64,000 nt of DNA, from NCBI GenBank assembly GCA_050330635.1, contig JBHJNQ010000015.1, forward strand, positions 1-64,000. The letters are read 5' to 3'. Numbering within the stretch: position 1 is the stretch's first letter; each line of letters starts with the position of its first letter. This document shows, in pieces, positions 1-8,605 of the stretch. The notes under the pieces were generated by a model. The model had not been told where the DNA came from and did not search any database. It saw only the letters and a program-made list of their open reading frames with translations. Both the position numbers and the translations under genes were made by a program. The stretch is from CADEDH01 sp050330635. GTDB taxonomy: Bacteria; Actinomycetota; Acidimicrobiia; Acidimicrobiales; SZUA-35.

Positions 1-1
1 C

Positions 2-1441
2 GGCATCGCCCGGGTCGACGTCGCGGGCCCGGGGTTCCTCAATGTCACCCTCGACGCCGCCGCGGCCGGTGACCTCGCCCGGGTGATCGTCGAGGCGGGC
101 GAGGCGTACGGCCGCAGCAGCGACCTCGCCGGGGTGCGGACCAACCTCGAGTTCGTCTCGGCCAACCCCACGGGACCCATCCACCTCGGTGGGACGCGCT
201 GGGCGGCCGTGGGCGACTCCCTCGGGCGGATCCTCGAGGCGATGGGCGCCGAGGTGACCCGGGAGTACTACTTCAACGACCACGGCGCGCAGGTCGACCG
301 GTTCGCCCGGTCGCTGCTCGCGCGGGCGCACGGCCGCCCTGCGCCCGAGGACGGCTACGGCGGCCAGTACATCGACGAGATCGCCCAGCGGGTCATCGAC
401 GGGGCGGCCGCCTCGGGCGATCCGGACCCGCGGACGCTGCCCGACGAGGAGGCGCAGAAGTACTTCGGTGCCCACGGCGTGGAGTTGATGTTCGACGAGA
501 TCAAGCGGCAGCTGCACGACTTCGGCGTCGACTTCGACGTGTACTTCAGCGAGACGTCGCTGCACGCGTCGGGCCGGGTGACCCAGGCGATCGAGCGGCT
601 GCGCGGCTCGGACCGGCTGTACGAGGCGGACGGTGCGCTGTGGTTGCGCACGACCGACTTCGGCGACGACAAGGACCGGGTCCTGATCCGCAGCGACGGT
701 GAGGTCACCTACTTCATGCCCGACATCGCCTACCACCGCGACAAGTTCAACCGCGGCGACCTGGTGATCGACATCCTCGGCGCCGACCACCACGGCTACG
801 TGGCTCGCATGAGGGCCGCCCTCCAGGCTCTCGGCTACGCCCCCGACGCCTATGAGGCGATCATCGGCCAGAACGTGAAGCTCCTCCGCCACGGCGAGGA
901 GGTCAAGCTGTCGAAGCGGGCGGGGACGATGATCGAGATCCGCGACCTGATCGACGCCGTCGGCCCCGACGTGGCCCGCTTCGCCTACCTGCTCCAGTCG
1001 GTCGACTCCCCCCAGACGCTCGACCTCGACGTGCTCACCGCCCAGGCGGCCGAGAACCCCGTCTTCTACGTGCAGTACGCCAACGCCCGCATCCACTCCC
1101 TCGGCCAGCAGGCGACGGAGCGCTCGATCGAGCGGCGCCCCGTGGCCGACGCCGACCTGTCGGTCCTGGTGCACGAGCGGGAGCTCGAGCTCCTGCGGGT
1201 CCTGTCGGCCTTCCCCGAGACCCTCGAGCTGGCCCACCGGGAACGGGCACCGCATCGCGTGACGTCGTGGGTCCGGGAGCTGGCCGCCGCCTTCCACGGC
1301 TTCTACCGCGACTGTCCCATCCTGCGCACCGACGTCGACCCCGCCGTCCAACAGGCCCGGCTGTGGCTGGCCGAGGGCACCCGCATCGGCCTGGCCATCG
1401 GCCTCGACCTGCTCGGTGTCGAAGCCCCGGAGCAGATGTGA
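2..1441 (+). CDS. argS: Arginyl-tRNA synthetase, 5'-truncated by window edge
   Basis: The gene charges tRNA-Arg with arginine in the cytoplasm. The frame is open from the first bases, and the residues before the first internal Met include GPGFLNV, typical of the ArgS N-terminal Add-1 domain, so the true start lies upstream of the window. About 479 residues are visible. The class I signature region reads SANPTGPIHLGG (HLGG in the HIGH position), and the KMSKS-like loop reads VKLSKRAGT. The C-terminal DALR anticodon-binding domain follows and ends in VEAPEQM. The stop overlaps the GTG start of lysA, which indicates co-transcription. Family identity is clear; only the N-terminus is missing. Confidence 0.96.
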   Translation, partial: GIARVDVAGPGFLNVTLDAAAAGDLARVIVEAGEAYGRSSDLAGVRTNLEFVSANPTGPIHLGGTRWAAVGDSLGRILEAMGAEVTREYYFNDHGAQVDRFARSLLARAHGRPAPEDGYGGQYIDEIAQRVIDGAAASGDPDPRTLPDEEAQKYFGAHGVELMFDEIKRQLHDFGVDFDVYFSETSLHASGRVTQAIERLRGSDRLYEADGALWLRTTDFGDDKDRVLIRSDGEVTYFMPDIAYHRDKFNRGDLVIDILGADHHGYVARMRAALQALGYAPDAYEAIIGQNVKLLRHGEEVKLSKRAGTMIEIRDLIDAVGPDVARFAYLLQSVDSPQTLDLDVLTAQAAENPVFYVQYANARIHSLGQQATERSIERRPVADADLSVLVHERELELLRVLSAFPETLELAHRERAPHRVTSWVRELAAAFHGFYRDCPILRTDVDPAVQQARLWLAEGTRIGLAIGLDLLGVEAPEQM

Positions 1442-2715
1442 GCCCCACCTCCCCACTTCCCTGGTCGCTCCTGTCCGACAACGCCACCATCGGCGACGAG
1501 GGCCAGCTCCTCATCGGCGGGTGCGACACCCTGGCCCTGGCGGCCGAGTTCGGCACGCCCCTGTTCGTCTACGACGAGGACCATCTCCGCAGCCGGTGCC
1601 GGGAGGCGGCCGAGGCGTTCGGTGGCCGCGCCGTCTACGCCACCAAAGCCTTCCTGTGCCGGGCCATGGCCCGCCTCGCCCACGAGGAGGGTCTCGGGCT
1701 CGACGTGGCCACCGGGGGCGAGCTCCACGTGTGCCTGGCCGCCGGGGTCCCCGCCGCCGACCTCGTCCTCCACGGCAACAACAAGTCGGTCACCGAGCTG
1801 AGCTACGCCCTCGACGTGGGCGTGGGTCGGATCGTCGTCGACAGCTTCGACGAGCTCGACCGTCTCGACGCCCTCGTCGGTAAGCGTCCCCCGCCGAAGG
1901 TCCTGCTGCGCATCACGCCCGGCATCAAGGCCGAGACCCACGACTACATCGCCACCGGCCAGGACGACTCGAAGTTCGGCTTCACCGTCTCCACCGGGGC
2001 CGCCGCCGCCGCCGTCGAACGGGCCCGGGCTTCACCCTCGGTCGACCTGGTCGGCATCCACGCCCACATCGGCTCCCAGGTCTTCCGGGTCGACTCGTTC
2101 GCCGCCGCCGTCGAGACCGTCGGCGCCTTCGCCAACCCCCTCGGCCTGCCCGAGCTCGTGGTGGGAGGGGGCCTCGGCGTGGCCTACGTCGAGGGGGAGG
2201 AGTCGGCCTCGATCTCCCAGTGGGCCAACGTGATCGCCAAGGCGGCGGCCGAGGCCGGCATCACCGCCGAGCTCGGCGTCGAGCCGGGGCGGGCCATCAC
2301 CGCCGCCGCCGCCACCACCCTCTACACCGTCGGTACGGTCAAGGCCCTGCCCGGCATCCGCACCTACGTCGCCGTCGACGGGGGCATGAGCGACAACCCC
2401 CGACCCGTGCTCTACGGGTCGGGCTACGAGATGTTCCTGCCCCGGGCCGTGACCGCCCCCCGCCCCCTGGAGGTCCGCCTCGTCGGTAAGCACTGCGAGT
2501 CGGGCGACCTCCTCGTCCGCAACGGGCGGGTCCCCCAAGATCTCACCGTCGGCGACATCGTCGCCACCCCGGTCACCGGGGCCTACGGCCACTCGATGGG
2601 CTCGAACTACAACAAGGTGCTGCGCCCCGCCGTCGTGTTCTGCCGGCACGGCGACGCCCGCCTCGTCGTCCGCCGCGAAACCTACGACGACCTGCTTGTC
2701 ACCGACCTGGGCTGA
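1438..2715 (+). CDS. lysA: Diaminopimelate decarboxylase
   Basis: LysA is a PLP enzyme that decarboxylates meso-diaminopimelate to L-lysine, the last step of lysine synthesis. I place the start at GTG 1438, overlapping the argS stop by 4 nt, because homology begins there (VSPTSPLPW...); the frame stays open further upstream only as a shadow of argS. The product has 425 residues, normal for the family. Visible motifs are YATKA with the PLP lysine at about K70, the glycine-rich GGGLGVAY phosphate-binding stretch, EPGR, and CESGD, whose Cys lies at the dimer-shared active site. The argS-lysA-hom-thrC order is the standard actinobacterial aspartate-family cluster. Confidence 0.96.
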   Translation: MSPTSPLPWSLLSDNATIGDEGQLLIGGCDTLALAAEFGTPLFVYDEDHLRSRCREAAEAFGGRAVYATKAFLCRAMARLAHEEGLGLDVATGGELHVCLAAGVPAADLVLHGNNKSVTELSYALDVGVGRIVVDSFDELDRLDALVGKRPPPKVLLRITPGIKAETHDYIATGQDDSKFGFTVSTGAAAAAVERARASPSVDLVGIHAHIGSQVFRVDSFAAAVETVGAFANPLGLPELVVGGGLGVAYVEGEESASISQWANVIAKAAAEAGITAELGVEPGRAITAAAATTLYTVGTVKALPGIRTYVAVDGGMSDNPRPVLYGSGYEMFLPRAVTAPRPLEVRLVGKHCESGDLLVRNGRVPQDLTVGDIVATPVTGAYGHSMGSNYNKVLRPAVVFCRHGDARLVVRRETYDDLLVTDLG

Positions 2716-2809
2716 CCCGCGGCCGGGCCAGTCGCTGCGGCTCGGGTCATCGGCCGCCCGCCGTGGGCCCGCGGCTCGGGCCCGGTCGGGTCGCTCCCGG
2801 CCCACGCCC

Positions 2810-2950
2810 GTTCTGGTCGGGTGGTTCCCGGAAACGGGAGCGGGGCCGTGCCAGAACGTCGGCCGATCGTGGCCGGTGCCGGCCGGGGCCGGCCGCTGCG
2901 GGTTCTGGCCGGGTGGGTTCCGGGAAACGGGAGCGGGGCCGTGCCAGAAC
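2810..2950. repeat. Two-copy intergenic hairpin repeat
   Basis: Two near-identical copies of about 48 bp lie at 2810-2857 and 2902-2950, between the convergent lysA and ridA genes. Each is bounded by GTTCTGG and its complement CCAGAAC. The first copy carries an inner TCCCG-GAAA-CGGGA hairpin with a GNRA-type loop; in the second the inner stem has slipped by one base. The pair could be a REP-like repeat or a bidirectional termination structure. No long U tract follows, so terminator function is only a guess. I see no gene in 2716-2978. Confidence 0.7.
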
Positions 2951-2978
2951 GCCTCCGGACCCCGGCCGGGGGAGGGTG

Positions 2979-3380
2979 TCAGTCGGTTACGGCGACCGCT
3001 TCGATCTCGATGAGCCAGTCGGGGTGGGCCAACGCCGACACACCGACGAGGGTCGAGGCCGGCGGGTTGCCCGCCGGCAGGTGGCGGCCCCGGACCTCGC
3101 CGATGACCGCACGCTGCTCGGGCTCGTAGCCGACGACGTAGGTGGTGATCTTCACCACGTCGTCGAACCCGGCCCCGGCGGCGGCGAGGGCCGCCCCGAG
3201 GTTGCGCATCACCTGCTCGGTCTGGGCCGCCAGGTCGCCGACGCCGACCGACTCCCCGGCGGCGTCCATGGCGACCTGGCCCGAGATGTAGACGGTGCGG
3301 TTGGCCCGCGCCGCCACGACGTGGGTGTAGGCGGGGTTGGCGGCCAGTCCGGGCGGGCTGATGTGCTCGATCGTCGTCAT
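2979..3380 (-). CDS. RidA/YjgF/UK114 family enamine/imine deaminase
   Basis: RidA-family proteins hydrolyse reactive enamine/imine intermediates released by PLP enzymes. The product has 133 residues, the usual length. It shows the family features YISGQVAMDAAG near the N-terminus, a central QTEQVMRNLGAALAAAG helix, and a C-terminal segment PASTLVGVSALAHPDWLIEIEAVA. The ATG at 3380 is chosen because homology starts at MTTIEHI; the frame extends to 3458 without matching residues. A GATACT hexamer 6 nt upstream of the ATG suggests a near-leaderless message. The gene is divergent from hom and convergent with lysA. The exact subfamily, and therefore the substrate, cannot be set from sequence alone. 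Confidence 0.9.
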   Translation of the reverse strand: MTTIEHISPPGLAANPAYTHVVAARANRTVYISGQVAMDAAGESVGVGDLAAQTEQVMRNLGAALAAAGAGFDDVVKITTYVVGYEPEQRAVIGEVRGRHLPAGNPPASTLVGVSALAHPDWLIEIEAVAVTD

Positions 3381-3458
3381 GGCCCGAGTATCGCCTGCCG
3401 GGGGGCCGCTCGCCGCCGCCCGCCCGAGAATCCCGCTCGGGCCCGCGGCGGGAGCCAA

Positions 3459-3464
3459 TAGGCT
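3459..3464 (+). promoter_or_regulatory. Probable -10 element of hom
   Basis: TAGGCT ends 8 nt before the hom GTG, and no Shine-Dalgarno lies between. That spacing predicts transcription starting at or next to the start codon. No clear -35 is visible. Confidence 0.45.
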
Positions 3465-3472
3465 CGACCTTC

Positions 3473-4753
3473 GTGAGAATCGGACTCCTCGGATGTGGCA
3501 TCGTCGGCGGCGCGCTGGTCGAGCTGTTGGGCGAACGGCGGGCGGCCATCGCCGCCGCCACCGGCGTCGACCTCGAGCTGGCTCGGGTCGCGGTCCGCAG
3601 CATCAGCAAGAACCGCAACGACTCGGTCGACACCAGCCTGCTGACCACCGACACCGAGGGGCTGGTCGACGATCCCACCATCGACGTCGTCGTCGAGGTC
3701 ATCGGCGGGATCGAACCGGCCCGCACCCTCATCAAACACGCCCTCAAGTCGGGCAAGCCGGTGGTGACCGCCAACAAGGAGCTGCTGGCCAACGTGGGGG
3801 CCGAGCTCTACGCCACCGCCGACGCCGCCGGCGTCGACCTCCTGTTCGAGGCGGCGGCGGCGGGGGCGATCCCCATCGTGCGCCCCCTGCGCGAGTCGCT
3901 CCTGGGCGAGGACGTGACCGCCATCACCGGGATCCTCAACGGCACCACCAACTACATCCTGACCCGCATGTCCGAGGACGGCGCCGACTACGCCGAGGCC
4001 CTCGGCGAGGCCCAGCGACTCGGCTACGCCGAGCGTGACCCGACGGCCGACGTCGAAGGGTTCGACGCCGGAGCCAAGGCCGCCATCATCGCCTCCCTCG
4101 CCTTCGGAGCCAACGTGGTGGCGGGCGACGTGTACCACGAGGGTATCTCCGAGATCACCCAGGCCGACATCGCCTTCGCCCGCCGTCTCGGCTACGAGAT
4201 CAAGCTGCTGGGCATCGCCGAGGCCTTCGGCGACGGCGACGAGCGAGAGATCGGGGTCCGGGTCCATCCGGCCATGGTCCCCGTGTCCCACCCCCTGGCC
4301 GCCGTGCGCGACAGCTTCAACGCCGTCTTCGTCGAGGGGTCCTCGGCCGGCGAGCTCATGTTCTACGGCCGGGGGGCCGGCGGCCGCCCCACCGCCAGCG
4401 CCGTCCTCGGCGATCTGATCGACGCCGCCACCAACAAGGCCCGGGGTATCCACCAGCCGGTGCCCACCGGGCGGCGGGCCCGGATCCGCCCCATCGACGA
4501 CCTGTGGAGCGCCTACTACGTCAACATCGACGTCGTCGACTCCCCGGGGGTCCTCGCCGCCGTGGCCGGTGTGTTCGGCCAGCACGGTGTGTCGATCCGG
4601 TCGATGGAACAGGAAGACCTCGGAGCCGAGGCCCGCATCGCCTTCGTGACCCATGGCGCCCGGGAACGCAACCTGCGGGCCACCCTCAACGACCTCCGCC
4701 AGCTCGACGTGGTGGCGGGGATCCGCAGCGTGCTGCGGGTCGTCGGCGAGTGA
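3473..4753 (+). CDS. hom: Homoserine dehydrogenase with C-terminal ACT domain
   Basis: Hom reduces aspartate semialdehyde to homoserine with NAD(P)H, the branch to threonine and methionine. The protein has 426 residues. The N-terminal Rossmann motif is GCGIVGG, followed by GGIEPARTLIKHALKSGK and VVTANKELLA. The catalytic core holds GILNGTTNYIL and the YAERDPTADVEG stretch. A C-terminal ACT domain (about residues 345-426, YVNIDVVDSPGVLAAVAGVF) points to allosteric feedback, usually by threonine. The GTG start has no upstream Shine-Dalgarno but has a well-placed -10 hexamer. The next gene, thrC, starts 11 nt after the stop. Confidence 0.96.
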   Translation: MRIGLLGCGIVGGALVELLGERRAAIAAATGVDLELARVAVRSISKNRNDSVDTSLLTTDTEGLVDDPTIDVVVEVIGGIEPARTLIKHALKSGKPVVTANKELLANVGAELYATADAAGVDLLFEAAAAGAIPIVRPLRESLLGEDVTAITGILNGTTNYILTRMSEDGADYAEALGEAQRLGYAERDPTADVEGFDAGAKAAIIASLAFGANVVAGDVYHEGISEITQADIAFARRLGYEIKLLGIAEAFGDGDEREIGVRVHPAMVPVSHPLAAVRDSFNAVFVEGSSAGELMFYGRGAGGRPTASAVLGDLIDAATNKARGIHQPVPTGRRARIRPIDDLWSAYYVNIDVVDSPGVLAAVAGVFGQHGVSIRSMEQEDLGAEARIAFVTHGARERNLRATLNDLRQLDVVAGIRSVLRVVGE

Positions 4754-4763
4754 CGCCCGACCG

Positions 4764-6167
4764 GTGAGCGTCCGCTACGTCTCCACCCGGGGCGCCGCCC
4801 CCGCCCTCGAGTTCCCCGACGTCCTGCTCACCGGGCTGGCCGTCGACGGTGGCCTGTACTGCCCGGAGGTCGTGCCCCCCCTGCCCGACCTCACCGGCCT
4901 CGACCCCGTCACCGCCTACGCCGAAGTGGCGACGGCCGTCATGTGGCCCTACGTCGAGGGCACGATCCCGGCCGACGAGTTCGCAGCACTGGTGGCCGCC
5001 GCCTACCGACCCTTCCGCCACCCCGCGGTGTGCCCCGTGGTCGGGCTCGGCGACGGCGTCCACCTCCTCGACCTCACCCAGGGGCCGACCCTCGCCTTCA
5101 AGGACGTTGCCCTCCAGCTCGTGGGCCGCCTCCTCGGACGCGAGCTGGCCCACCGGGGCGGCAGTGTCGTGGTGATCATGGCCACGTCGGGCGACACCGG
5201 CTCCGCCGCCATCGAGGCCCTGGCCGGCCTGACCAACGTGGAGGCCATCGTCCTCCACCCCGAGGGGCGGGTGTCGGAGGTGCAGCGTCGCCAGATGACC
5301 ACGGTGGCGGCCGACAACATCCACAACCTCGCCGTCGAGGGGACCTTCGACGACTGCCAGGACCTGGTCAAGGCCGCGTTCGGCGACGAGGGGCTCCGCC
5401 ACCGCCATGGCCTGGCCGCCGTCAACTCGATCAACTGGGCCCGGGTCATGGCCCAGATCGTCTACTACGTGACCGCGGCCCGCACCGTGGCCCCCGACGG
5501 CGGCCCGGTCTCCTTCGCCGTCCCCACCGGCAACTTCGGCAACGTCCTGGCCGGCTGGTACGCCAAACGGATGGGCCTCGATGTCGACCGCCTGATCGTG
5601 GCCAGCAACCGCAACGACGTCCTGACCCGGTTCTTCGAGACCGGCTGGCTCGAGGCCCGTGACGTGGTCCCCACCCCCAGCCCGAGCATGGACATCCAGA
5701 TCTCGTCCAATTTCGAGCGCCTCCTGTGGGAGGCCTCCGACCGTGACGGGCCCGCCGTCGCCCGGCTCATCGCCACCTTCCGATCGGAGGGCCGGGTCGA
5801 GGTCCCGGCCCCGTGGCGGGCCGTCATCGGGGCCGAGTTCACCGGTGGTCGGCTCGACGACGAGGGGACGATCGCCGAGATGCGCCGTGTCCACGACGAC
5901 AACGGCCTCCTCGTCGATCCCCACACCGCCATCGGCATCCACGCCGCCCGCACCCTCCGGGGCGACCCGGCGGTGCCCGTGGTCGCCCTGGCCACGGCGG
6001 CGCCAGCGAAGTTCGGCGAGGCCGTGGAGCGGGCGGTCGGCCGCCGGCCCGAGCTGCCCCCGTTCCTGGCCGAGCTGTTCCAGCGGCCGGAGCGCTACAC
6101 CGTGGTGGCCAACGACCCCGCCGCCGTCGCCGAGTACCTCGATGGGCTGGGCGCCCCGACGCCCTGA
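4764..6167 (+). CDS. thrC: Threonine synthase, long (E. coli/yeast) type
   Basis: ThrC converts O-phosphohomoserine to threonine using PLP. I set the start at GTG 4764, since VRYVSTRG is the conserved N-terminus of the long form. The product has 467 residues. The PLP lysine is K113 in GPTLAFKD, and the phosphate/PLP loop is ATSGDTGSAA. Mycobacterial and streptomycete ThrC at this locus is shorter (about 360 residues) and carries a TGSFKDRG-type PLP motif, so this is a different class. The usual downstream thrB (homoserine kinase) is absent: the next 277 bp hold no such gene. Confidence 0.93.
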   Translation: MSVRYVSTRGAAPALEFPDVLLTGLAVDGGLYCPEVVPPLPDLTGLDPVTAYAEVATAVMWPYVEGTIPADEFAALVAAAYRPFRHPAVCPVVGLGDGVHLLDLTQGPTLAFKDVALQLVGRLLGRELAHRGGSVVVIMATSGDTGSAAIEALAGLTNVEAIVLHPEGRVSEVQRRQMTTVAADNIHNLAVEGTFDDCQDLVKAAFGDEGLRHRHGLAAVNSINWARVMAQIVYYVTAARTVAPDGGPVSFAVPTGNFGNVLAGWYAKRMGLDVDRLIVASNRNDVLTRFFETGWLEARDVVPTPSPSMDIQISSNFERLLWEASDRDGPAVARLIATFRSEGRVEVPAPWRAVIGAEFTGGRLDDEGTIAEMRRVHDDNGLLVDPHTAIGIHAARTLRGDPAVPVVALATAAPAKFGEAVERAVGRRPELPPFLAELFQRPERYTVVANDPAAVAEYLDGLGAPTP

Positions 6168-6183
6168 CCACCGCACCGAGGCG

Positions 6184-6211
6184 TTGGACCGGGAACCGGC
6201 GCTGCTAGGGT
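6184..6211 (+). promoter_or_regulatory. Candidate promoter upstream of rho
   Basis: TTGGAC at 6184-6189 and TAGGGT at 6206-6211 are separated by 16 nt, a reasonable sigma-70-type pair. It would give a leader of roughly 230 nt before rho. Long rho leaders are often the site of autoregulation, but I cannot identify a specific structure. No ORF in 6168-6444 looks coding. Confidence 0.5.
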
Positions 6212-6444
6212 GTCCCCGACAGGTCGGGGTGGTTCTATTCGGTCGGTGAGGCGGTGCTGTCGCATGGCAGTCTCCGCCAACGCATCGGCGTACCACGACG
6301 ACAGCCCGGGTTCCCATGCGCCTCTGAGCGCAACCCTAGGTCCAGCATCGGGTCGTCCGAGTTTGAGACGGCCGGTTCTGGAGTCAAGCGTCACCAACTG
6401 GCAGGCGGCTGAGCGCCACTGCGAAGCACGGGAGAAGTGCACCC

Positions 6445-8577
6445 ATGAGCGACCAACTGATCGTTGAGCGCGGTGGTCTGGAGAAGAAGGACAAGAGCGA
6501 GCTGCAGGCCATCGTGTCCGCTCTTGGCGGCAGCGTGTCGAGCCGGGCCCGCAAAGCCGACCTGATCGACCAGATCATGGAGCTGTCCGGCGCCGCCCTG
6601 CCGGGCGCCGACGAGGCCGACGATGTCGCCGGCACCACCGACGACGCCCCTTCGGGTGACCGGTCCCCCGGGGCCAGCCAGGCCGACTCGGGCGGGGCCG
6701 ACCCCGACGGCGATACGTCGGGCGATGATGACACCTCGGGCGAGGCGTCGGGCCACGCTGACATGTCGAGCGGGGACGACGGTTTGGGTGTCGAGGCAGC
6801 CGCCACCACGTCGAGCGGCGCCACGACCGCCGACGTCGCCGACTCCGATCAGGGTGACGACAGCAGGGACGACGAACCAGCGGGACGAGCCCGCCAGGCG
6901 ACGAGAGACGAGCGCGGCCAGAGCCGACGCCACGGTGGCGGCAACGCGGCCGGTGGCGGCAACGACCGGGGCCGCGGCCGGGGTCGGGGAGTCTCCTCGG
7001 CCACATCCGCCCACCCCGTCGGGCCAGACGGTGAGCCCCTGGCCGACTGGGAGGTCGAGATGCTGGCCGACGGCAGCGCCACCGGCGACCGCCAGAACGC
7101 CAGGGTCGACAACCGGCGGGGCAACGAGCGCGACAGCGAACGGGGCAACGAACGGGGCAACGAGCGCGACAGCGAACGGGGCAACGAGCGCGGCAATGAG
7201 CGGGCCGGCAACCGGAGCGAGGGGCGCAGCGACGCCGGCGGTGGTGGCAGTGGTGGCAGTGGTGGCAGTGGTGGGAGCGCCGGAAACGACAGGAACGACC
7301 GGCCCGACCGCCCGAACGAGATCCGGGGGGGCGACGCCAACGGCGTCGGCGACGACGATCCCAACAGCCGGCGCAGCCGGCGCCGGGGCCGAGGCCGGGG
7401 CCGGGAGCGCGACGAGGTGGGCAACGAGCCCATCTCCTCCGACCCGGTGCAGGTCGAGGGGTCGCTCGACCTGCGCGACGAGGGTTACGGCTTTCTCCGG
7501 GTCGAGGGTTTCCTCCCCAGCAAGGACGATGTCTACGTCTCGGTGAAGCAGGTCCGCCAGTTCGGCCTGCGCAAGGGCGACCACCTCACCGGCCTCAGTC
7601 GGCCGGCCAGCCGCAACGAGAAGAACCCCGGCTTCCATCAGATCGACACGGTCAACGGGAAGTCGCCGGACGAGGCCAGGGACCGTCCCCGCTTCGATGA
7701 CCTCACCCCCCTGTTCCCCGACGAGCGGCTCAAGCTCGAGATGCGGGAAGAACCCCTCAACATGACGACGAGGATCATCGATCTCGTCGCCCCCATCGGC
7801 AAGGGCCAACGGGGTCTGATCGTGTCACCGCCCAAGGCGGGCAAGACGACGATCATGAAGGACATCGCCCGGGCCATCGAGACCAACAACCCCGAGGTCG
7901 TGCTGATCGTCCTCCTCGTCGACGAGCGGCCCGAGGAGGTGACCGACATGCGTCGCCACCTCCGCAACGGCGAGGTTGCGGCCTCCACGTTCGACCGCCC
8001 TCCAGAGGAGCACTGCGCCGTCGCCGAGCTGACGATCGAGCGGGCCAAGCGACTGGTCGAGGCCGGCGAGGACGTCGTCCTCATCGTCGACGGCATCACC
8101 CGCCTGGCTCGCGCCTACAACCTGACGGCACCCCAGACCGGGCGGGCCATGTCGGGCGGCCTCGACGCCGGCGCCCTCTACCCACCCAAGCGGTTCTTCG
8201 GCGCAGCCCGCAACCTGGAGGAAGGTGGCTCGCTCACCATCCTGGCCACCGCCCTGGTCGAGACCGGTTCCCGCATGGACGAGGTCATCTTCGAGGAGTT
8301 CAAGGGCACCGGCAACATGGAACTCCGCCTCGACCGCCGCCTGGCCGAGAAGCGGATCTTCCCCGCCATCGACATCGATGCCTCTTCCACCCGCCACGAG
8401 GAGCTGCTGTTCGACGCCAAGCAGCTCCAGCAGGCGTGGAAGCTGCGGCGTGTCGTGTCCGGCATGGCCGAGGAGGGCAGCGCCGCGGCCGGCATCGAGA
8501 TGCTGGTCGACCGGTTGAAGGCGTTCAAGACCAACGACGATTTCCTGGCCGAAATCGCCAAGGCCCCGTCGGTTTGA
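6445..8577 (+). CDS. rho: Transcription termination factor Rho with long disordered insert
   Basis: Rho is the hexameric RNA-dependent ATPase that terminates transcription. The product has 710 residues against about 420 in E. coli. The SAP-like Rho_N domain (residues about 10-50) is followed by a roughly 280-residue acidic, then Arg/Gly/Asn-rich insert. That insert contains two copies of RGNERDSERGNE and a GGS run. The cold-shock-like RNA-binding domain (about 335-395, EGYGFLRVEGF) and the ATPase with SPPKAGKTT (about 458-466) complete the protein. A GGAGAAG ribosome site precedes the ATG. Inserts here are known in actinobacterial Rho, and M. luteus and mycobacterial versions have altered RNA preferences. 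Confidence 0.97.
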   Translation: MSDQLIVERGGLEKKDKSELQAIVSALGGSVSSRARKADLIDQIMELSGAALPGADEADDVAGTTDDAPSGDRSPGASQADSGGADPDGDTSGDDDTSGEASGHADMSSGDDGLGVEAAATTSSGATTADVADSDQGDDSRDDEPAGRARQATRDERGQSRRHGGGNAAGGGNDRGRGRGRGVSSATSAHPVGPDGEPLADWEVEMLADGSATGDRQNARVDNRRGNERDSERGNERGNERDSERGNERGNERAGNRSEGRSDAGGGGSGGSGGSGGSAGNDRNDRPDRPNEIRGGDANGVGDDDPNSRRSRRRGRGRGRERDEVGNEPISSDPVQVEGSLDLRDEGYGFLRVEGFLPSKDDVYVSVKQVRQFGLRKGDHLTGLSRPASRNEKNPGFHQIDTVNGKSPDEARDRPRFDDLTPLFPDERLKLEMREEPLNMTTRIIDLVAPIGKGQRGLIVSPPKAGKTTIMKDIARAIETNNPEVVLIVLLVDERPEEVTDMRRHLRNGEVAASTFDRPPEEHCAVAELTIERAKRLVEAGEDVVLIVDGITRLARAYNLTAPQTGRAMSGGLDAGALYPPKRFFGAARNLEEGGSLTILATALVETGSRMDEVIFEEFKGTGNMELRLDRRLAEKRIFPAIDIDASSTRHEELLFDAKQLQQAWKLRRVVSGMAEEGSAAAGIEMLVDRLKAFKTNDDFLAEIAKAPSV
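7117..7283 (+). repeat. Tandem repeats within the rho insert
   Basis: A 36-bp unit coding for RGNERDSERGNE occurs twice (7117-7152 and 7153-7188), followed by a partial RGNE copy. A run of 9-bp GGTGGCAGT units (Gly-Gly-Ser) then lies at about 7237-7280. All units are multiples of 3, so the reading frame is kept. Confidence 0.85.
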
Positions 8578-8605
8578 CGGGGCGAACAGGCAGACTGGAG
8601 AGGTT

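Noticed and set aside
2696..3461. Overlapping + strand frames of 100-230 codons through the lysA-ridA gap
   Set aside because: They run through the hairpin repeats and antisense to ridA, have no ribosome sites, and have biased Arg/Pro/Gly composition typical of shadow frames.
7117..7283. Repeats that could be mistaken for a CRISPR array
   Set aside because: The units are directly adjacent without spacers, are multiples of three, and lie inside the rho reading frame.
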